In this document: piece after piece, positions 1 to 13,593 of the stretch
How positions within the stretch are numbered: position 1 is the first letter of the stretch
How the letters are laid out: each line of letters starts with the position of its first letter
Source: Ottelia alismoides
Taxonomy: Eukaryota > Streptophyta > Magnoliopsida > Alismatales > Hydrocharitaceae
Direction of reading: 5' to 3'
DNA: 64,000 nucleotides
Assembly: GCA_037367405.1 (NCBI GenBank)
Contig: JAZKJV010000684.1
Coordinates: 1,054,001 to 1,118,000, forward strand
Notes under the pieces: generated by a model
Seen by the model: only the letters and a program-made list of their open reading frames with translations
Database searches by the model: none
What the model was told of the DNA's origin: nothing
Made by a program: the position numbers and the translations under genes

Positions 1-743
1 CTAAAGGGTATCAAACTCGAATCAAATAGGCAGAGGAGTTTATGTACAAGATGATCTTTGACTGAGGCTATGATTCATCACTGCGTTCCATCTATCGAGG
101 AATCGATGCTGCGTGAAAGAGTAAAGATCGAGGAACAAAAAGGCTAAAAGAATCAATAGTGCAAGGAGGCCCAGGAAAAAAATCAAGGAATACAGGTCAG
201 CGATGAGGTCTGACATACCTAGGTTTTCAAGGGCTCAGTGACCAATGGGTCGACTGAGGCTGACCCCTCATCAATCCATGTGGCCACGCCAAGACAAAAC
301 CCAACAATAAAAGGAGATATAAATAAAAAAGAAATAGAAAATTATTTTCTTATTTTTCACAAAACATAAATTATCTAGTGTTTTTATCTGATTTTTATTT
401 ATTTTTTTTGAAGTTATGTATGTTAATTTTACAAGTATAAATACAAGTTTATTTACATATATTTTGGGTTTTTTATTTGTAGTTTATATTTTAAATTTTA
501 TTATTTTATATGAATTATTTATATATTTTTAATTTATTAGAATACATTTAAATATTTTTATTTTATTTTTTGAATTATCGGGACACTTAAATAAATATGT
601 ATATTTATTAGATAGGTATAAATATGAATAATTCATATATGTAATTTCATATACTTATTTAGTTTTTTGTATTAAAAATACTTTTATTTTATTTAATTGG
701 GTATATATGTTATAAATAATATTTAGAGAACCATAAAAGTATA
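1..743. other. AT-rich intergenic or old transposon sequence, unassigned
   Basis: No open frame of note and no motif I recognise. The first 300 bases are of mixed composition; 310-740 is very AT-rich with many T and A runs. It lies just outside the 3' end of the minus-strand LTR that starts at 744, so it is either flanking DNA or a worn internal region. No primer-binding site is visible next to the LTR end. Confidence 0.5.
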
Positions 744-3593
744 TGATGAACGTGAAATCCACCTCTTTAATATTGATGAATTGTAGTGTAGGAGGTGAAA
801 ATCGGTCGATCGAAATACCACAATCTTTGAATGTTGTGGAGTATTTTTACTTGGCAAGTGTACTAAGGTCAAACATAGGGAACAATGACTTTATTTATGT
901 GGTCTTAAATCAAATCAATTAATTAATTAATGTTGATTAATTGATGTGTGAAAATATACAATGTAATGGTGAAGATGGTATGCAAAGAAATTAAGCAAAG
1001 AGGAATAAGCCCAGGATCTGTGAAGTATACAATTCAATCCTCAATGAATTTTAGCAATTAATTCTCTAGAGATAATCACATATCAAAAGACATTAATGCC
1101 CAGAAAATCTATCAACTCCAAGTTACAGGAAAGTATATTTAATCAATGAATAATCCTATCAAAATTCCATGTAATATGCTCCTCAAAACTAATCATCGAT
1201 CCAACAAGTAGAGAGTTAAATAAATTGATCCTCCACTTAAACCCTGTAAAGATTAAATTATTGGGAATAATCAGAATTGATCACAGGGAATTAATCAAAT
1301 TGAAAGCCTCTACCGAACTCCTGCAAAAGATTTATTATTAATTTCTCAAGCACAAGTATGTCAAATTTAGCCTGCAAAAGTCAATGATGATCCTCAAATG
1401 ATAATTAGTGATAAACAACCTCGGATCTGTCCTCAATTTATGCTAAGTGATAGAGCATGAAAATAGCTTCAAAATGACATATTGTATGCTAAAAACAGAG
1501 TTCATAAGAGAAAGATATGCTCAATTGAAATTACAGGGACTAAAATATAAATAAAGTAAAGTTTTTTGCTTCACATAGGTCCCTGGAGGGGCTTATCTGT
1601 TATTTCAAAAATCCGAAGGGGGCCTTCTACAAATTACCCCAGACAGGGGTGTATTCGTCATTTCGAGAAATCGCAGGGGCTTTAGTGCAAATTTCCCCCC
1701 AAGAACGTGCCTCGCACGTGCTTCAGGAGGCCTGGAGCCGGACCAGAGGCTCGGGATCCCAAACCGGAGGCTCGTACCCCGGACCTCAAGCTCGGATTAG
1801 GAGGCAGAGGCTCGGTAGGGCAGGGCTCAGACTCGGATGCCGAGCCTAGAGGGGTGGAGGCCGAACGAGGACCCGCCACGTGGCAACTCAGTGGTCGTTG
1901 GATCAAGGGTTGGACCCTGATCCAATGTCACATGTATGGTTGGCGAGCGCGATCGTGAGGCGGTGCAAGGATGGTGGCATCGTGGTGCGGGGCGGTGGGC
2001 GCGACCGGGAGGTGAAGGTGCTTAGTGGTGGTCGGGCGGAGTCGAGCGTGGTCGGGCAGAGTCAACGGTCGTATAGCCTGCAATCGGCTACGTACGGAAG
2101 GCGGAGGAGCGGAGGAGCGTTGCTGTGCAGAGAAGTTGATCGTCGATTTGAGGTCGAAGCCGAGAAGAAGTTTGACCGATTCTTAGCCTCGAAGAGCCGT
2201 GGCGGAGCAGCTCTGAAGCTTGGCGGTGCGAGAAGCACACCGCTACAGAGGAAGGGTTCCCTCTGGATCTCGTTGATGAAGGAGGAGCTTGATCGGCTGT
2301 CACCAGCCGAGCAGGTCAAAAGGACGGATGGATCCGATGGCGTGCGAGGTGGCGGAGCTTTATAGGGGAGAGGATGGCGGCGGTTACGCGTGAGGGAAGC
2401 GAAGGGAGGCGGCGAGCGTAACGGTTGGATGCCGCGCATGGTGGAGGTGTTTAATGGCAGGAGAATGGTTGCAGCGAAGGGGAGGCAGTGGTTGGGGAAG
2501 AAGACCAGGGTCACGTGCCCAGCACGTGACCCGGGTGCGGCCGGAGAGAGAGGAAAAGCGGGGTGCCACGTGGCACACCCTGGAGCTGCCACGTGGCACC
2601 AAAAAATTCAGATTATGGAGAGGGAAAAAGAGATAGAAGAAGACCTCGGATCGAAAAAACTCCTTCAGGGAAAGTTGTTCGTCTCGACGAGATCTACAAC
2701 TTTCATGAAGGACCCAGTCAAAAAAGTCATTTGTGTGAAGTGGTACTTTTGGTGATTTTCCATGTGTATAGAGATCTGGATTTTAGGGTTTTGTAATTTT
2801 TTTGGTGGTTTTAGAGAGGATAAAATTATATAAAAAATATGATAAAATATAAAAAAAAATAATTACACCTTATTCTATTTTTTTGGATTTTTAATAAATA
2901 AGAAATTAGGGAAATAAAATAGAAGTCAGAATCACAAAACTTTTGTACAGACCGACAACGGACATTCAGTTTCTTTGATTTCAGTTTGAATCTGGATTTG
3001 GATTTTTGTGTCGCTTAATAAAAACTTCATCAAAGAACACAAATAAAGAAAAAATAAAATTAACAGGGTTAGTTATGTACATAAAACTTAGGTCAAAAAT
3101 AACAAATAGTCAAACTGCGCAAAAGAGGCCAAAACCCAACTTTCACATATGAGCTCCGAATTTTACGAATTGGTCTTTTTTTGAAGGTATTTGGAAATGG
3201 AGTACTTTAAAAATGAGTAGACCAAAATTGGACACTGTATGTAGGAGATATGCTCATTTTAGCCTGTCAGATATGAAATTAGACTTTGAGATTATTTGAC
3301 ACTTATTTGAGTTAGTATTTTTGTATTTTTTAATGAAGTTAGTTAATATCTACACAATGGAGGTGGTTTTGGGTCAATCGAAGTTAGGATGAATTATTTA
3401 CAAATGTGAGAAGTTAGCGGCTTTTTGGGCTAATTTACACTTGGGACTTTAATGCAATTATGCATGATGAAATGCAAATATTATTTGCACATGTATGAAT
3501 GCTAATGATGCTTTGTTAATGATTAAATGTATGTGAATGTTGGGGAACAGAGCCTAAATGACTATTTTAGCATGATGAATACGAGATTCATTA
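744..3593 (-). mobile_element. Athila-like (Ty3/gypsy) LTR, minus strand, degenerate
   Basis: Read on the minus strand, it starts near 3593 with a worn form of the palindromic start TGATGAATC..GATTCATCA and ends at 744 with CGTTCATCA. Order of landmarks: an AT-rich 5' third, the conserved AAAGTTG..CAACTTT hairpin (2671-2707), a pair of CACGTG boxes (2567 and 2590), a TATA-like site near 2360, a GC-rich block and an AT-rich 3' end. Its 5' third closely resembles the LTR at 54116, and its 3' end matches the LTR pieces at 27358 and 30112. There is no primer site outside 744 and no purine tract outside 3593, so it is a solo or truncated LTR. Short open frames inside it look fortuitous. Confidence 0.75.
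2358..2364 (-). promoter_or_regulatory. TATA-like box of LTR 744-3593
   Basis: On the minus strand this reads TATAAAG, downstream of the paired CACGTG boxes. The order (CACGTG pair, then TATA) is the same as in the LTRs at 20950 and 54116. Activity is inferred. Confidence 0.4.
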
Positions 3594-6436
3594 GTATACA
3601 AGTATAAAAAATATAAAGAATAAAATAAAATGATCATTTCATTCAAGTATATTATACAATGGGGTCAAAAATCTAACTTTTGCCTCTCTAACTCCAAATT
3701 GAGTGGAACCACCTTCATTAAATATATAATTAAAATGTATATACAATTAAAGGGTGATTTTGGTCATATTTGATATATTATGGAGATGATACAAGACTGA
3801 GGAGATGGGATTTTGGCTCTTTTTATTTTGAGTGTCTAGGGCTCATTATGCATTATTTTCGGGTGAAGTAAATTTTGTATTTTTTATGTATTTTTATCTA
3901 CAACATTCATGTACATTGTTTATTGATTTAAGGTATAAAAAATAAAGAATAAAATAGGTACAAAAATGGACTTATTGATGAATTGAAAATGAGGGTTTTG
4001 AGGTACTTTTGGTTCTTATCTCCCCTACTTTATTCCTTGCCGATCCTGTTATCATGATGCATAGGTCTAGAGGTTTACGGTCATTCAAGACATGTGGTAT
4101 TTTATTTCCTTTCCTTTTCTTTATTCTTTTATTTTGGTTTTAAATGCAGTATTTTATACAATATTTACAATGTAAATAATAAATGTTATTTTATGCAATG
4201 TAGTGCTATATACATGCATATACCTATAGTTTAAAGCCAAAATAAAAGAACAAAGATGATGAAAATGGAGATTCCTCATAGAGGACTTGCAGATTTTTTA
4301 GAGCAGTTGTACTTTTACTTATATTTTATTTTGTAATTCAAGAGAGAGAGAGACCTTTTTAATTTGTAATAATTGAACACTAAGGATACTTCGATACCTG
4401 AGGTCCATTTCCTAAGTGATTGTTCGCTTGGGAACCTCGTATGATTTTTCGCAACTTTCCCGCCTTTTCTTTTTCATTGTTTCCCATGTTTTTAGTTTTT
4501 TACCTTTTATTTTTCTTTGTTTTGTGTTATTGAGCCGTAGTTTAGGATGGCTTGATTAATAGTTTAGGTCCCAAGTCCTATATATATCGTGCTCCTATAG
4601 AGTACATCTCTTGGACATAGATCAAATTAATTGTTGTTTTTCTAGACTTGATACTATGTGCCAAGAGAGGGACGATACATTGCTTACAAGATCTGATTTG
4701 TCGAACACCAGTGACCCTCCAAGACTAGACCCTTTTGTGTCTTTTCTAGGCAACCATATTTTATGCTTCATGCTAATAGCAATTCCTATACAAGGGTGAT
4801 TTCATCAGCTTTGCATTTGCATATAGTCTAGGTTTCAATTTTATTTAGCATCATGCATGAGAGCTAGGAAGCAACCTGAGCATTTCTGACTAAGAATGCA
4901 TCATTGATTATTCGTTAGCATTTCTTTTCCGATCTCTCCCTCTGATCAACTTAGGATACTAAAGAAATTAAAACCCCGTTAGGCATCGTGCATGAAAAAC
5001 ATCAAAAAAAGTGATAACCAAAATAAAATCAGAAATGTTAATACTAACTGACCTTAAAATCAAACATAATTGGATTCATTGTTTTGGGAAAAGCAACTCC
5101 CTTGTTGTACACATGATGTATTATGATTGAGTGAAGCACGCACCCTTACGGACTAGTGTCCCCATCCTTAGACTTGTGTGCTAAGCGCTTGGGTCAGCCA
5201 TATTACTTATTGTAGGCACTTGCCTCCAATCAAAGACAAAGTGTCACATGTTTAAGTAGGTGTGATTCACGAACTTGAGCATGGTCACTCTAGGAGGCTA
5301 CACATGTGAGCTTATGTAACTATTTGAAAATTTACCTAACTTAAAAGATGAAAATATAATAGACTGATCTCTTACAGTCTTCACTGTGTCAAGTTGGTCA
5401 ATTGGAGTTTGCTTTGGGTTTGAATGTTGTCTTCAGATCCTAGTGTGTTTATCTTTACTTGAAGTTATCATCCTTTTCTTTATTTCTTCTTTTCATTTCT
5501 TGAGTCTTTTTCTTGTTCATCTTTATATGAATTATAATCATGGGCTATCCTTATCTTCAGTCGGATCCCACAACTTCTTTTTACCTAGTTTCTACATTCT
5601 TGGTCTGGCCCAAGATGACTCTCTTCTTGAGCCACAGTTTTACCTCATCTGGTTTGACCTCAACCCTCGTGTGGTTGGAGTCCTTACTGGAATTTTGTTT
5701 TGTATGTATCTCCCACACTCTTAGTTCCCTACAGTTTTGCCTTCTGGCATGCAATGTTGTATAATGAAGCCCACATTAAGGATACTATTAATCTTAGTAA
5801 ATCAGGAAGATTTGAGACTCGAATGAGTGTGCTTCCATCGGTATATTTTGGATCTAATTTGTGTGATTCTATTATTGAGGTTTCTTCTATTGCATACCTA
5901 GTTGAGGATGTGATCTTTGGGGTAATAGAGATTGAGGATGATGATATCGAAGTTGTGTGTTTAAATTTCTTGATAACGACCCTTGAGTCAGCTCTACATG
6001 CCTTGTTTCATGAGCCTATTGTACCACCTATATTGTTGCCTCAGGAGATGGAGCCTAAACTTGCATTGTTTCAACCATCCTATCAGCTGATCTATTTTCT
6101 CCCCCTGACTTCCACATCCCCATAGAGCATATAGCTATTTTTTTTATCAATATCCTGAGCCATTCTGGTTGGATGTTGTTTGGTGAGGACCTGCATTTTC
6201 ACATTCCCTAGCTTGTTAGCCTCTCCCATAAACCTCGCATCCTCCAGATTGATGAGTATAATGATTTCTATGAGAATTCGAGTTTGGATGCCAGCATGAT
6301 CAAGGGTTTTTTACAGGTGGATGCAACACTTTCTAGGAACTCGATCTCACCCTCTGACTGTGTAGTCGGACTGCCGACTGCACTGACCGAGTCGTTTGAT
6401 TCTTGTGACTCCTTTAAGTTTGCTCTCCTCGACAAC
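3594..6436. other. AT-rich region with broken coding remnants (5386-6436), unrecognised
   Basis: 3594-5380 is AT-rich, with no frame above 62 codons and a short GA repeat near 4343-4353. From 5386 to 6436 the plus strand has longer open stretches in overlapping frames, interrupted by stops near 5724 and 6125, which look like one decayed coding region. I do not recognise the product. Since it ends right against the LTR at 6437, it could be the accessory or env-like region found between pol and the 3' LTR in some Athila elements, but no purine tract sits before the LTR and I see no diagnostic motif. Confidence 0.4.
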
Positions 6437-9400
6437 TGATGAATCTATGATTCATCACTCTAAAAGTTGAAAATAAAACTTTGTTCCCGAGTGATTATAT
6501 GCATATTTCTGCTTATATTGCATAATTAAATTCATGCATGTGTAAATAATATCTGCATTTTAGCATTCATATTTGCATTAAATAAGGATCCAATATCACT
6601 TGTAAATATTCACTTGTATATTAGCTAAAATACCATACTTATATATCTTATACTAACTACAAATTCAATAAAACCAACTCCATAGTATATTTATTACTAA
6701 CACTAATAAAGGAAAAATATTAGAAAAATACTAACTTGTAAAATTGTCCAATAAACTCAAATCCAAGTTTGAAACTATAAACTTTAAAATGCACATATCT
6801 CTCTCACTCATATAGTGTCTGATTTAAGTTTAATTACTTTTAAAGTAATATCCATTCAAATACCTTCAAAACAAGATCAAATCCATTAAAATCGGAGATC
6901 GTATGTGAAACTTGGGTTTTGGGCCCCTATTGTATATTGTACATATTGACCGTTTTGTCGTTATATTTTATCCTTTGATTTTATTAATAATTAAAAATCC
7001 CAAAAAATATATTAAATTGTAAATATTCCTTTCTTATTTTCTCTATTTTATTTTTATTTTTCTATTATTTAAAAATATGACAAAAATGCAGAAGACAAAA
7101 ATGGGGTATTGTATACCTATAAGGTAACACCCAAAAATACACTTTATACATACAATTTCATTTGATTTTCGACCCTTCACAAAAGTTGTAAATCTCATCG
7201 AGATGAGCAACTTTCATGTTGAACATTTTTTGATTTAACCCCTTTTCTTATTTCTTTTTTATTTTTCTTTACATTTAATTTTTGAATTTTCTGGTAGCGA
7301 CACAAGGCAGCTCCTAGAGCTGCCACGTGTCACACCATTTTTATTACTATTTATATATTTATTATTATTATTTTATTATTTATATTATATTATTTTTAGT
7401 ATCCTACTTATTTTATTATTTCTCCCTTTACTTCTTCTCCCTTTATTTGTCTTCCACTCCAAGTCACCATTCCACTTCCTCCACCGCTCCTCCACATTCT
7501 CCACCACTTTTCTAACTTCCCCTATCCTCCTTTTTATTCCCATCTCCTCCTCCATTTTTCATCATTCGCTCGATAGGAGAGGAGCAAGCCCCCTAGGAGT
7601 TTCAGGTGACAGCTATAGCTCCTTCACTATTGAGCGACAACCTCCTCAAGATTTTTCTCATGTGCGATCCGATGACCTCTCGTCGTGCAGCCCCACTCAT
7701 GAGGCTACCAAGCTTCGAGCTTCTCACGTCAGGCTTTTGACGCCATGACAAGAGCTGCGCAGCATTGCTTTACCCTTTGGTGACATCACAGGTAAGTAAT
7801 GTCTTTCTTTCTTCTTGATAATTTATTTATCTAACAAAATTTTTTCTTTGTTGTTCATCACCAAGACATTTTCATAAACCCCACCACCATCACCGTCATC
7901 ATCATTATCACCTTCGTTTCATCTCTACAATTTTCTAGTTAAAAAATTACAAGAAAAACAAAAGACAAGCAACTACCCCTCTTCTAGCAGGCCAGTCCTG
8001 CGGGTTGGCCCCTCCGCCCCTGTCCGGCAGCGGCGACGCCCTCGTCCGCATCCCCCTTCAACTCCCCCCATGGTAGCTGAGTGCCTCTAGGCCACACTGC
8101 CCTCCTATGGCAGCTAGGTTGCCTACTGTTGAACCACACGACCACCGCCCACACGCCAACGGGTTGCGCCCCCGCGCCCTTCCCCGTCAAGTTGCACAAC
8201 CTAGCAAGGGTTTCACCTTCCCCCACATGGGGTCACCCAGCTGTGCACCATCAAGCCACTCCTCCAGCCCGCGATCACTCTGTCCCCTAGCGCGACCCTT
8301 GTTTGCTCACATTGATGAGGACCGCCGCAGCCTCCGTACGTGGCCGCGCCTCACACTCTCCAACGACCAGCAACCGCACCTCCGTCTGCTCGACGTGCAT
8401 CCCCTCGCACACTAGCTGCCTCAGTCTCCGCCAGCAGCCCCTCGTGTCGCTCCAGCAACAACGCTATTTGATTGATCTGAATTTTATCCTTTTAATAGTA
8501 TCGAATTAACGATTTCATTGTAGTCAGATAACTTTGAATCGGTTAAAAAAATAACCGCACGGATCAATGAATCGACTAATTAAGTATTATATGGTTTTAT
8601 ATATTTTTAAGCTAGGTAAGCCTCAAGGTCGACTCAAGGAGGCAAATGAACAACTTCGGATCAGATTAGAGGAATTCGCTCACGGTTTTTCTAGCGAGAT
8701 TTTTTTATAATTTACTTTATGCGATAAAAATGAAAATACACGACCTTGGATGAACTAGGTTATTAAGAAAATATAAAACTTAGCCAAATTAATTTTAATA
8801 CGAAATTAATCCAAATTCATCCAAATTTCCCATTCACCCTTCCAGGTACGATTTTTTTCCCTTCCTCCCCTCCCAGATCCTCTATTTTTGCTATACTACT
8901 CTATTCTCCCTATTGCAACCATCGACACGTGTAATCTCCGTCTTCTTCTTCTCTCTACCCACTCGACCATCTACGCTCCATCATCCACATAATGTCTTTT
9001 ACAACCTCAGAACACCTCCGACTCATCTACTCCGCCGCTCATGGTGGAGGAGCTCCGAGCCTCCATCCTCTTCGCTCGCACAGGATCCCATCTCACTCCA
9101 CATCATGTACATCATGCTTTTTGCACGCTTTGGCTACATTATAACCTTGCAGGTACGCAAATCGACATTGGATGGAGCTCTTGCCAGAGCATCTTCAAGT
9201 ATATTCTCCTCCGGCTTCCAAGTATTCATTGAGTCTTCAAGGACATCCGGCAGCTTTCCCGAGCATCATTGGTGACCATCAACCACTCAGGAGCAGCTGG
9301 AGGTCATCACCGAGCTCAGAAGAAGGTGGTGGAGCTCTGAGGCCTTTGTCGAAGACTTGTCTTCACCGCCAGGTGCAGAGAAGGAGAAAACTATAGCGGT

Positions 9401-10725
9401 CATTGGATGTACCTCCCCGGGTGCTCATCCAACGGCCAGCACTCGGCCACATCATCTTCACCCGCAAACTACAGCAGCCTTCCGATCTCCTTGATCGGAC
9501 AATTCAGGGGGAGGCACATCATCACCTCCGAACTGCATCACCAGACCGACAGCTTCGGGGTCAACTAAAGCTCCTTTAACCGCCACGGGGAGGTCCGTTC
9601 CAAAGCAACCACTAAGCCATCAGTTCACGTGACTTGCACGTGTGGATGGGGGGGGGGGGAAATAGCAGTCGTGCCCCTAGGAATTATGGAAATTACATTC
9701 ACGTCCCCTCTTTCAGGGAGCACGTGAGGAGCACATGACGCCCTAGGTCATTTGCATCGAAGTCCTTGTCAGTTTCGGTAATTGCACTTTAGTCCTGTCA
9801 GCACATTTCTTTTTAATCAATTTTATTTTCTGTATTGCATTTATACCCATGTGTTCGCATATTTATTTAAACGTCCATTTTGCATCATTTCTTAATTCCA
9901 AAAATCGTATATTGTAGAAAAACTCATATTTTATCACAGTGAATGTTGATTACATTATTTATGACCAGTGCTTTATTTAATATAATTCTTTTTGTAGCAT
10001 ATTTTGCCCATTTCTACTATTATTTGATTATTAAATTAATTGTTGCTCCAAAAATTGTGAAAAAATCGTAGTAGATAGAGTTTAGTAATTCTACATTGTG
10101 CTAAAAAGCACATCATTTGCACTCATATCTAGTTCACAATAAATTAATTGGTGATTTGTGTAATTCAATTTTAATTAAGTCCTAGTATTTTTAGAAATTA
10201 AAAATTATTCTGGATGTCTCTCACATAGAATAATATAGGATAAATTAGTTCCTGAAAAATATTGATGTTTGGTATTTATTAAAATTACCTTTGCAAAAAT
10301 CACCTGGAATTCCTTTTTAATTTGTAGTTAATTCATATAGAGTCAAAATTTTCCAAAAAAATGCACTAGCTTAATTTTATTGCATTTAACATTCTGGCCA
10401 AGTTTCATAATTTTAGACTTAATTTGATTAAACTTTACATTTTAACACTCGAACTTGGTCTGAATTGCATTCACATTTCCAATTACATAAAAAATCATAA
10501 AAAAATTCTCCTGAAAACCTATTGTCTAGACTGACTTTAAATTAATCCAAGGAAGAAGTTTCCTCCCTGAGTTCGACCTTGGACTTGCCAAGTAAAAAAA
10601 ATTACTGCTTGCATTTAATTGTATTAATCAAAGTGGTTTTGATAAGTCTGATTTTACCGTACCGCAACAATAACATTAAATTTACTCGTTAATTTGGTTG
10701 AATTAAGAAGGGTAAACTAGGATTT
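6437..10725 (+). mobile_element. Athila-like LTR, plus strand, about 4.3 kb
   Basis: Starts with TGATGAATC TAT GATTCATCA, nearly the same start as the LTR at 20950. Landmarks in order: the AAAGTTG..CAACTTT hairpin (7181-7218), one intact CACGTG (7324) 23 bases after a mutated partner (CACAAG at 7301), a GC-rich block (about 7980-9720) with a 12-base G run (9648-9659) and CACGTG copies near its end, then an AT-rich tail with a TTCGACCTTGGACTTG stretch (about 10572) shared with the other LTRs of this group. The 3' edge is approximate: no clean terminal CA or primer site follows. No purine tract precedes 6437. Confidence 0.75.
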
Positions 10726-12604
10726 GTCAACGACCCTCTTGAGTATGAGCCTCTTTTTGAGGCATTTGATGAAATCTTTTATCTTTCCACCATATGTCCA
10801 TCGGATGCCCAATTTCTTAGAGAGCCTCTTGATCTTTATTATATGTATCTTATTGAGAATGTGATTGACATGGAGCATTCTATCACGAATCCATCCTTCC
10901 CCATGTTTGATTTTGTTGGCTTTGATCACTCACTCCATTCATACAAGCTGATGATTTCTTTTGAACCACCGGACACTAGCCTAGTTTTCGATTCTCTCCC
11001 CTCGATGGCATACACCCACTTGATTGCATGTACAGATGTTCTTTTTATTTCTTCATCGTTCTCATTGTGAGACAATGGCAAGAGTACGACATTCATATGA
11101 TTGAAGGTGTCCTGAACCATGATACATCGTTATCCCTAACACTTGCTCGGATAGGGGCGAAAAACCAAGCACTTGTTAAGAAGAACCTCAACACTCCTCA
11201 CCTCTTGTATATATGTGTTTCATATTTTGTTCTTTCTGTCTTCCGTATGTCCTACACCCTATATCTAATGTATGATATCTGTGTTTTATCCTAAGTATTG
11301 TGTGGTGTAAACTGAGTTGTTCTCTGTTCATTCTATTTCATCACTCTTGTTGTTGCATATACTTAAGGATCTCCTACCCTAAGTATAGTGGGAGTGTTCA
11401 TTCATTCCCACAATGATTTTTCTCTTTTTATTAGTTTATTGATCCCCTCGCCTGTCTCCACTTTTATTGATATTCTTGTCTATACTTAGGTATCTTTTAC
11501 CCTTATATAGGGGGAGACATTTCGTGTTGTCGATATTTTCATTCCCACCCTCAACCCTACTTGCATTGTGTACAATCTGTTATACTTAGGATTAATTGAT
11601 ACTAAGTATAGATGGACGATTGACTTCTCATTCTGACTTTATTTAGTTGTTATAGTATAGGCTTTTTTATACTCAGTACGAGTTGCATCGTCTTTTTCTC
11701 TCTGATATATGAGGACATAACTCAATCTAAGTATGGGGGTCGTATATATGTTGTACGTACCTTAGCCATAACTCATATGATTAATTAATTGTAAAAAATA
11801 AATCGTTATAAAGATGTACAAAAATTATTCAAATTTCTTTGTACATATTGATTAATAAATCATGCTAAAAAGTTCGAAAAAAGGTTGTTAAATGTTTTGA
11901 AAAATATTTTTAACGTCATTTGGAAAACTTTTGCATGATATTTTCAAATATTTGTAAAAACATTTTGGTCCTAAAAATTATCATTTGCTTTAATAAAACT
12001 TTTGAAAATCTATTTGCAAATGGTTTGGAAAAAGGTTGCAAAAATATTTTTAAAAATATATACATGCTGTTTGAAAAATCTTTGCAAATTGTAAATTATT
12101 ATGAAAATTATTCGCAAATAAATTTTTCAAAGTGTGTGTTAAAACATTTTCAAATTATTTTGAGAACCAAGTATATATAGCAAATAAAGATTCTTCACAA
12201 CCACTATTTATAAGAATCTATAAAAATAACCAATTTCACTTAAACAAATTCCTTTTGTTAATTATACACCTAACTATGTAAATAAGAGCTACACTCATGT
12301 GTAAATATTTACACATAATTCTTTTACTAACTATTTTATTTTTCAAAAATCCCAAAAATATGCAAAAAAACCCATAAAAACTGCAAAATGGTTTCAAGAT
12401 TGCATAAAAATTTGTAAAAAATTTTCAAAAATCCATAAAAGGTTTAAATTCAAGAAATTATTTAAAAAAAATATTTCTCTCATTGTACAAAGCATTTGCG
12501 TTTTTCAGATTGATAATGACAATCGAACCGGTCTAAATAAAATTTGAAGATTGGAGCTTCGTTAGACCTTAATCCACTTAATCACAGGAACCTTATATTA
12601 ACCA
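10726..12604 (+). mobile_element. Fragment of Athila-like 3' internal region (post-pol) with hairpin array
   Basis: Carries a short degenerate open frame (about 10730-11070, product unrecognised), then repeated TATACTTAGG..CCTAAGTATA hairpins with purine tails (11358-11739), then AT-rich sequence. The end (about 12559-12604) closely resembles 17438-17488, which lies downstream of pol in the neighbouring copy. It is therefore post-pol sequence placed upstream of a pol gene. The jump at about 12605 into protease coding sequence looks like a recombination or deletion joint. Confidence 0.6.
11358..11739 (+). repeat. Degenerate array of hairpins with purine tails
   Basis: Four or five modules at about 11358, 11481, 11581, 11655 and 11710. 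Each pairs a left arm like TATACTTAGG with a right arm like CCTAAGTATA and is followed by a purine-rich stretch. It is a more worn version of the array at 16590-16946. Confidence 0.65.
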
Positions 12605-13593
12605 GAATTGAGAAACACGTTCTGTCAGTAGCCACGACTTGTGCAATAAAGAACTCGTTTCCCAGGAAACGAAGAGACATGGGTGCACACTATGTAGTGA
12701 GTCATGTTGATGACATCGCGTTTGCACGCACTCTCCTAGATAACGGCTCCTCAATTAACTTAATGCCCACAGCTCTCTATGAGCGGCTTAGTCTCGGACC
12801 TCTTAGGAAATCTAGAGCACTCCTGGAGTTCGCTGATAAATCAACCAAGAGGTCCGAAGGAGAACTGATGAATGTTGTGATCAAAGTCGAGGGGCAAGAA
12901 TACATGGTGGACTTCACTGTCCTAGATATGGAAACCCCTCATAATTGGAGAGACTCCCAGATCATCTTAGGCAGGCCCTTCCTCAGGACAGCGGGGGCCT
13001 TGTTTGATTACAAGATCGGGAAGATCCAGTTCCAAACTCCAGGCGGAGATGAGGAACTTGAGATGAAGTAGACCAGATGGCAGAGATCGGATTCCGAATC
13101 TAGCACCGAGTACTCTTCGTCCGAAGCAGACTGCGATTACATAGACATAGTTGGTCCAAGGAGACAGAACCCAGCCAGCATCAATGAGTCCCTCCCCTCC
13201 GGAGATGATCCAGTGAATGAGTCAGTTTGCGAGATCCTCAGAGACGAGTACAGCCCAGAACATGCATCCCCCTACATCTTCGATGACTTAAAAGCCCAGC
13301 TGCGCTTGTCAGTCCTTCCTTCTTTAGGACAATCAGAAGATGAGGATGACGAGTCGGACGTGGCTTTCGCCTGTTTCATGGAGACCTTTGACGATCCGAC
13401 TCCAGAGCCGAATAATTTGGTGGCAGCTATTACAGAGAAAGATCCAACCACTTCCAACACTCGGCCAGATTCGATTGAGCCAGATTTCCTAGATGATCAC
13501 ACCTTACCTGAGCTCAAATCCTTACCCACAACACTAAAATACGCCTTCCTTGCGAGTCAGGAGAAGAAATATCCGGTCATCATCAGTTCGTGA
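12605..13593 (+). pseudogene. Athila-like pol pseudogene, protease part
   Basis: An open frame starts at 12544, but similarity to pol begins only near 12605; the bases before belong to a post-pol fragment. The aspartic protease core is visible as LLDNGSSINLMP (about 12736-12771), followed by an ILGRPFLRTAGA stretch (about 12964-12999), as in retroviral-type proteases. The frame meets a TAG at 13069-13071, stays readable in the same frame as an acidic linker, and meets a TGA at 13591-13593 just before reverse transcriptase. The protein would have cut the Gag-Pol precursor. With two in-frame stops and no gag upstream it cannot work. Confidence 0.8.

Noticed and set aside
1880..2755. Open frames of 121-176 codons on both strands
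   Set aside because: These are in the GC-rich part of a minus-strand LTR and overlap one another on opposite strands; no family resemblance.
7327..7515. Tyr/Phe/Ser-rich 62-codon frame
   Set aside because: Encoded by a TTA/TAT-rich microsatellite-like stretch inside an LTR.
11920..12180. 86-codon AT-rich open frame
   Set aside because: Low-complexity Asn/Lys/Phe/Ile product in AT-rich non-coding sequence; no related frame in the homologous region near 17000-17300.
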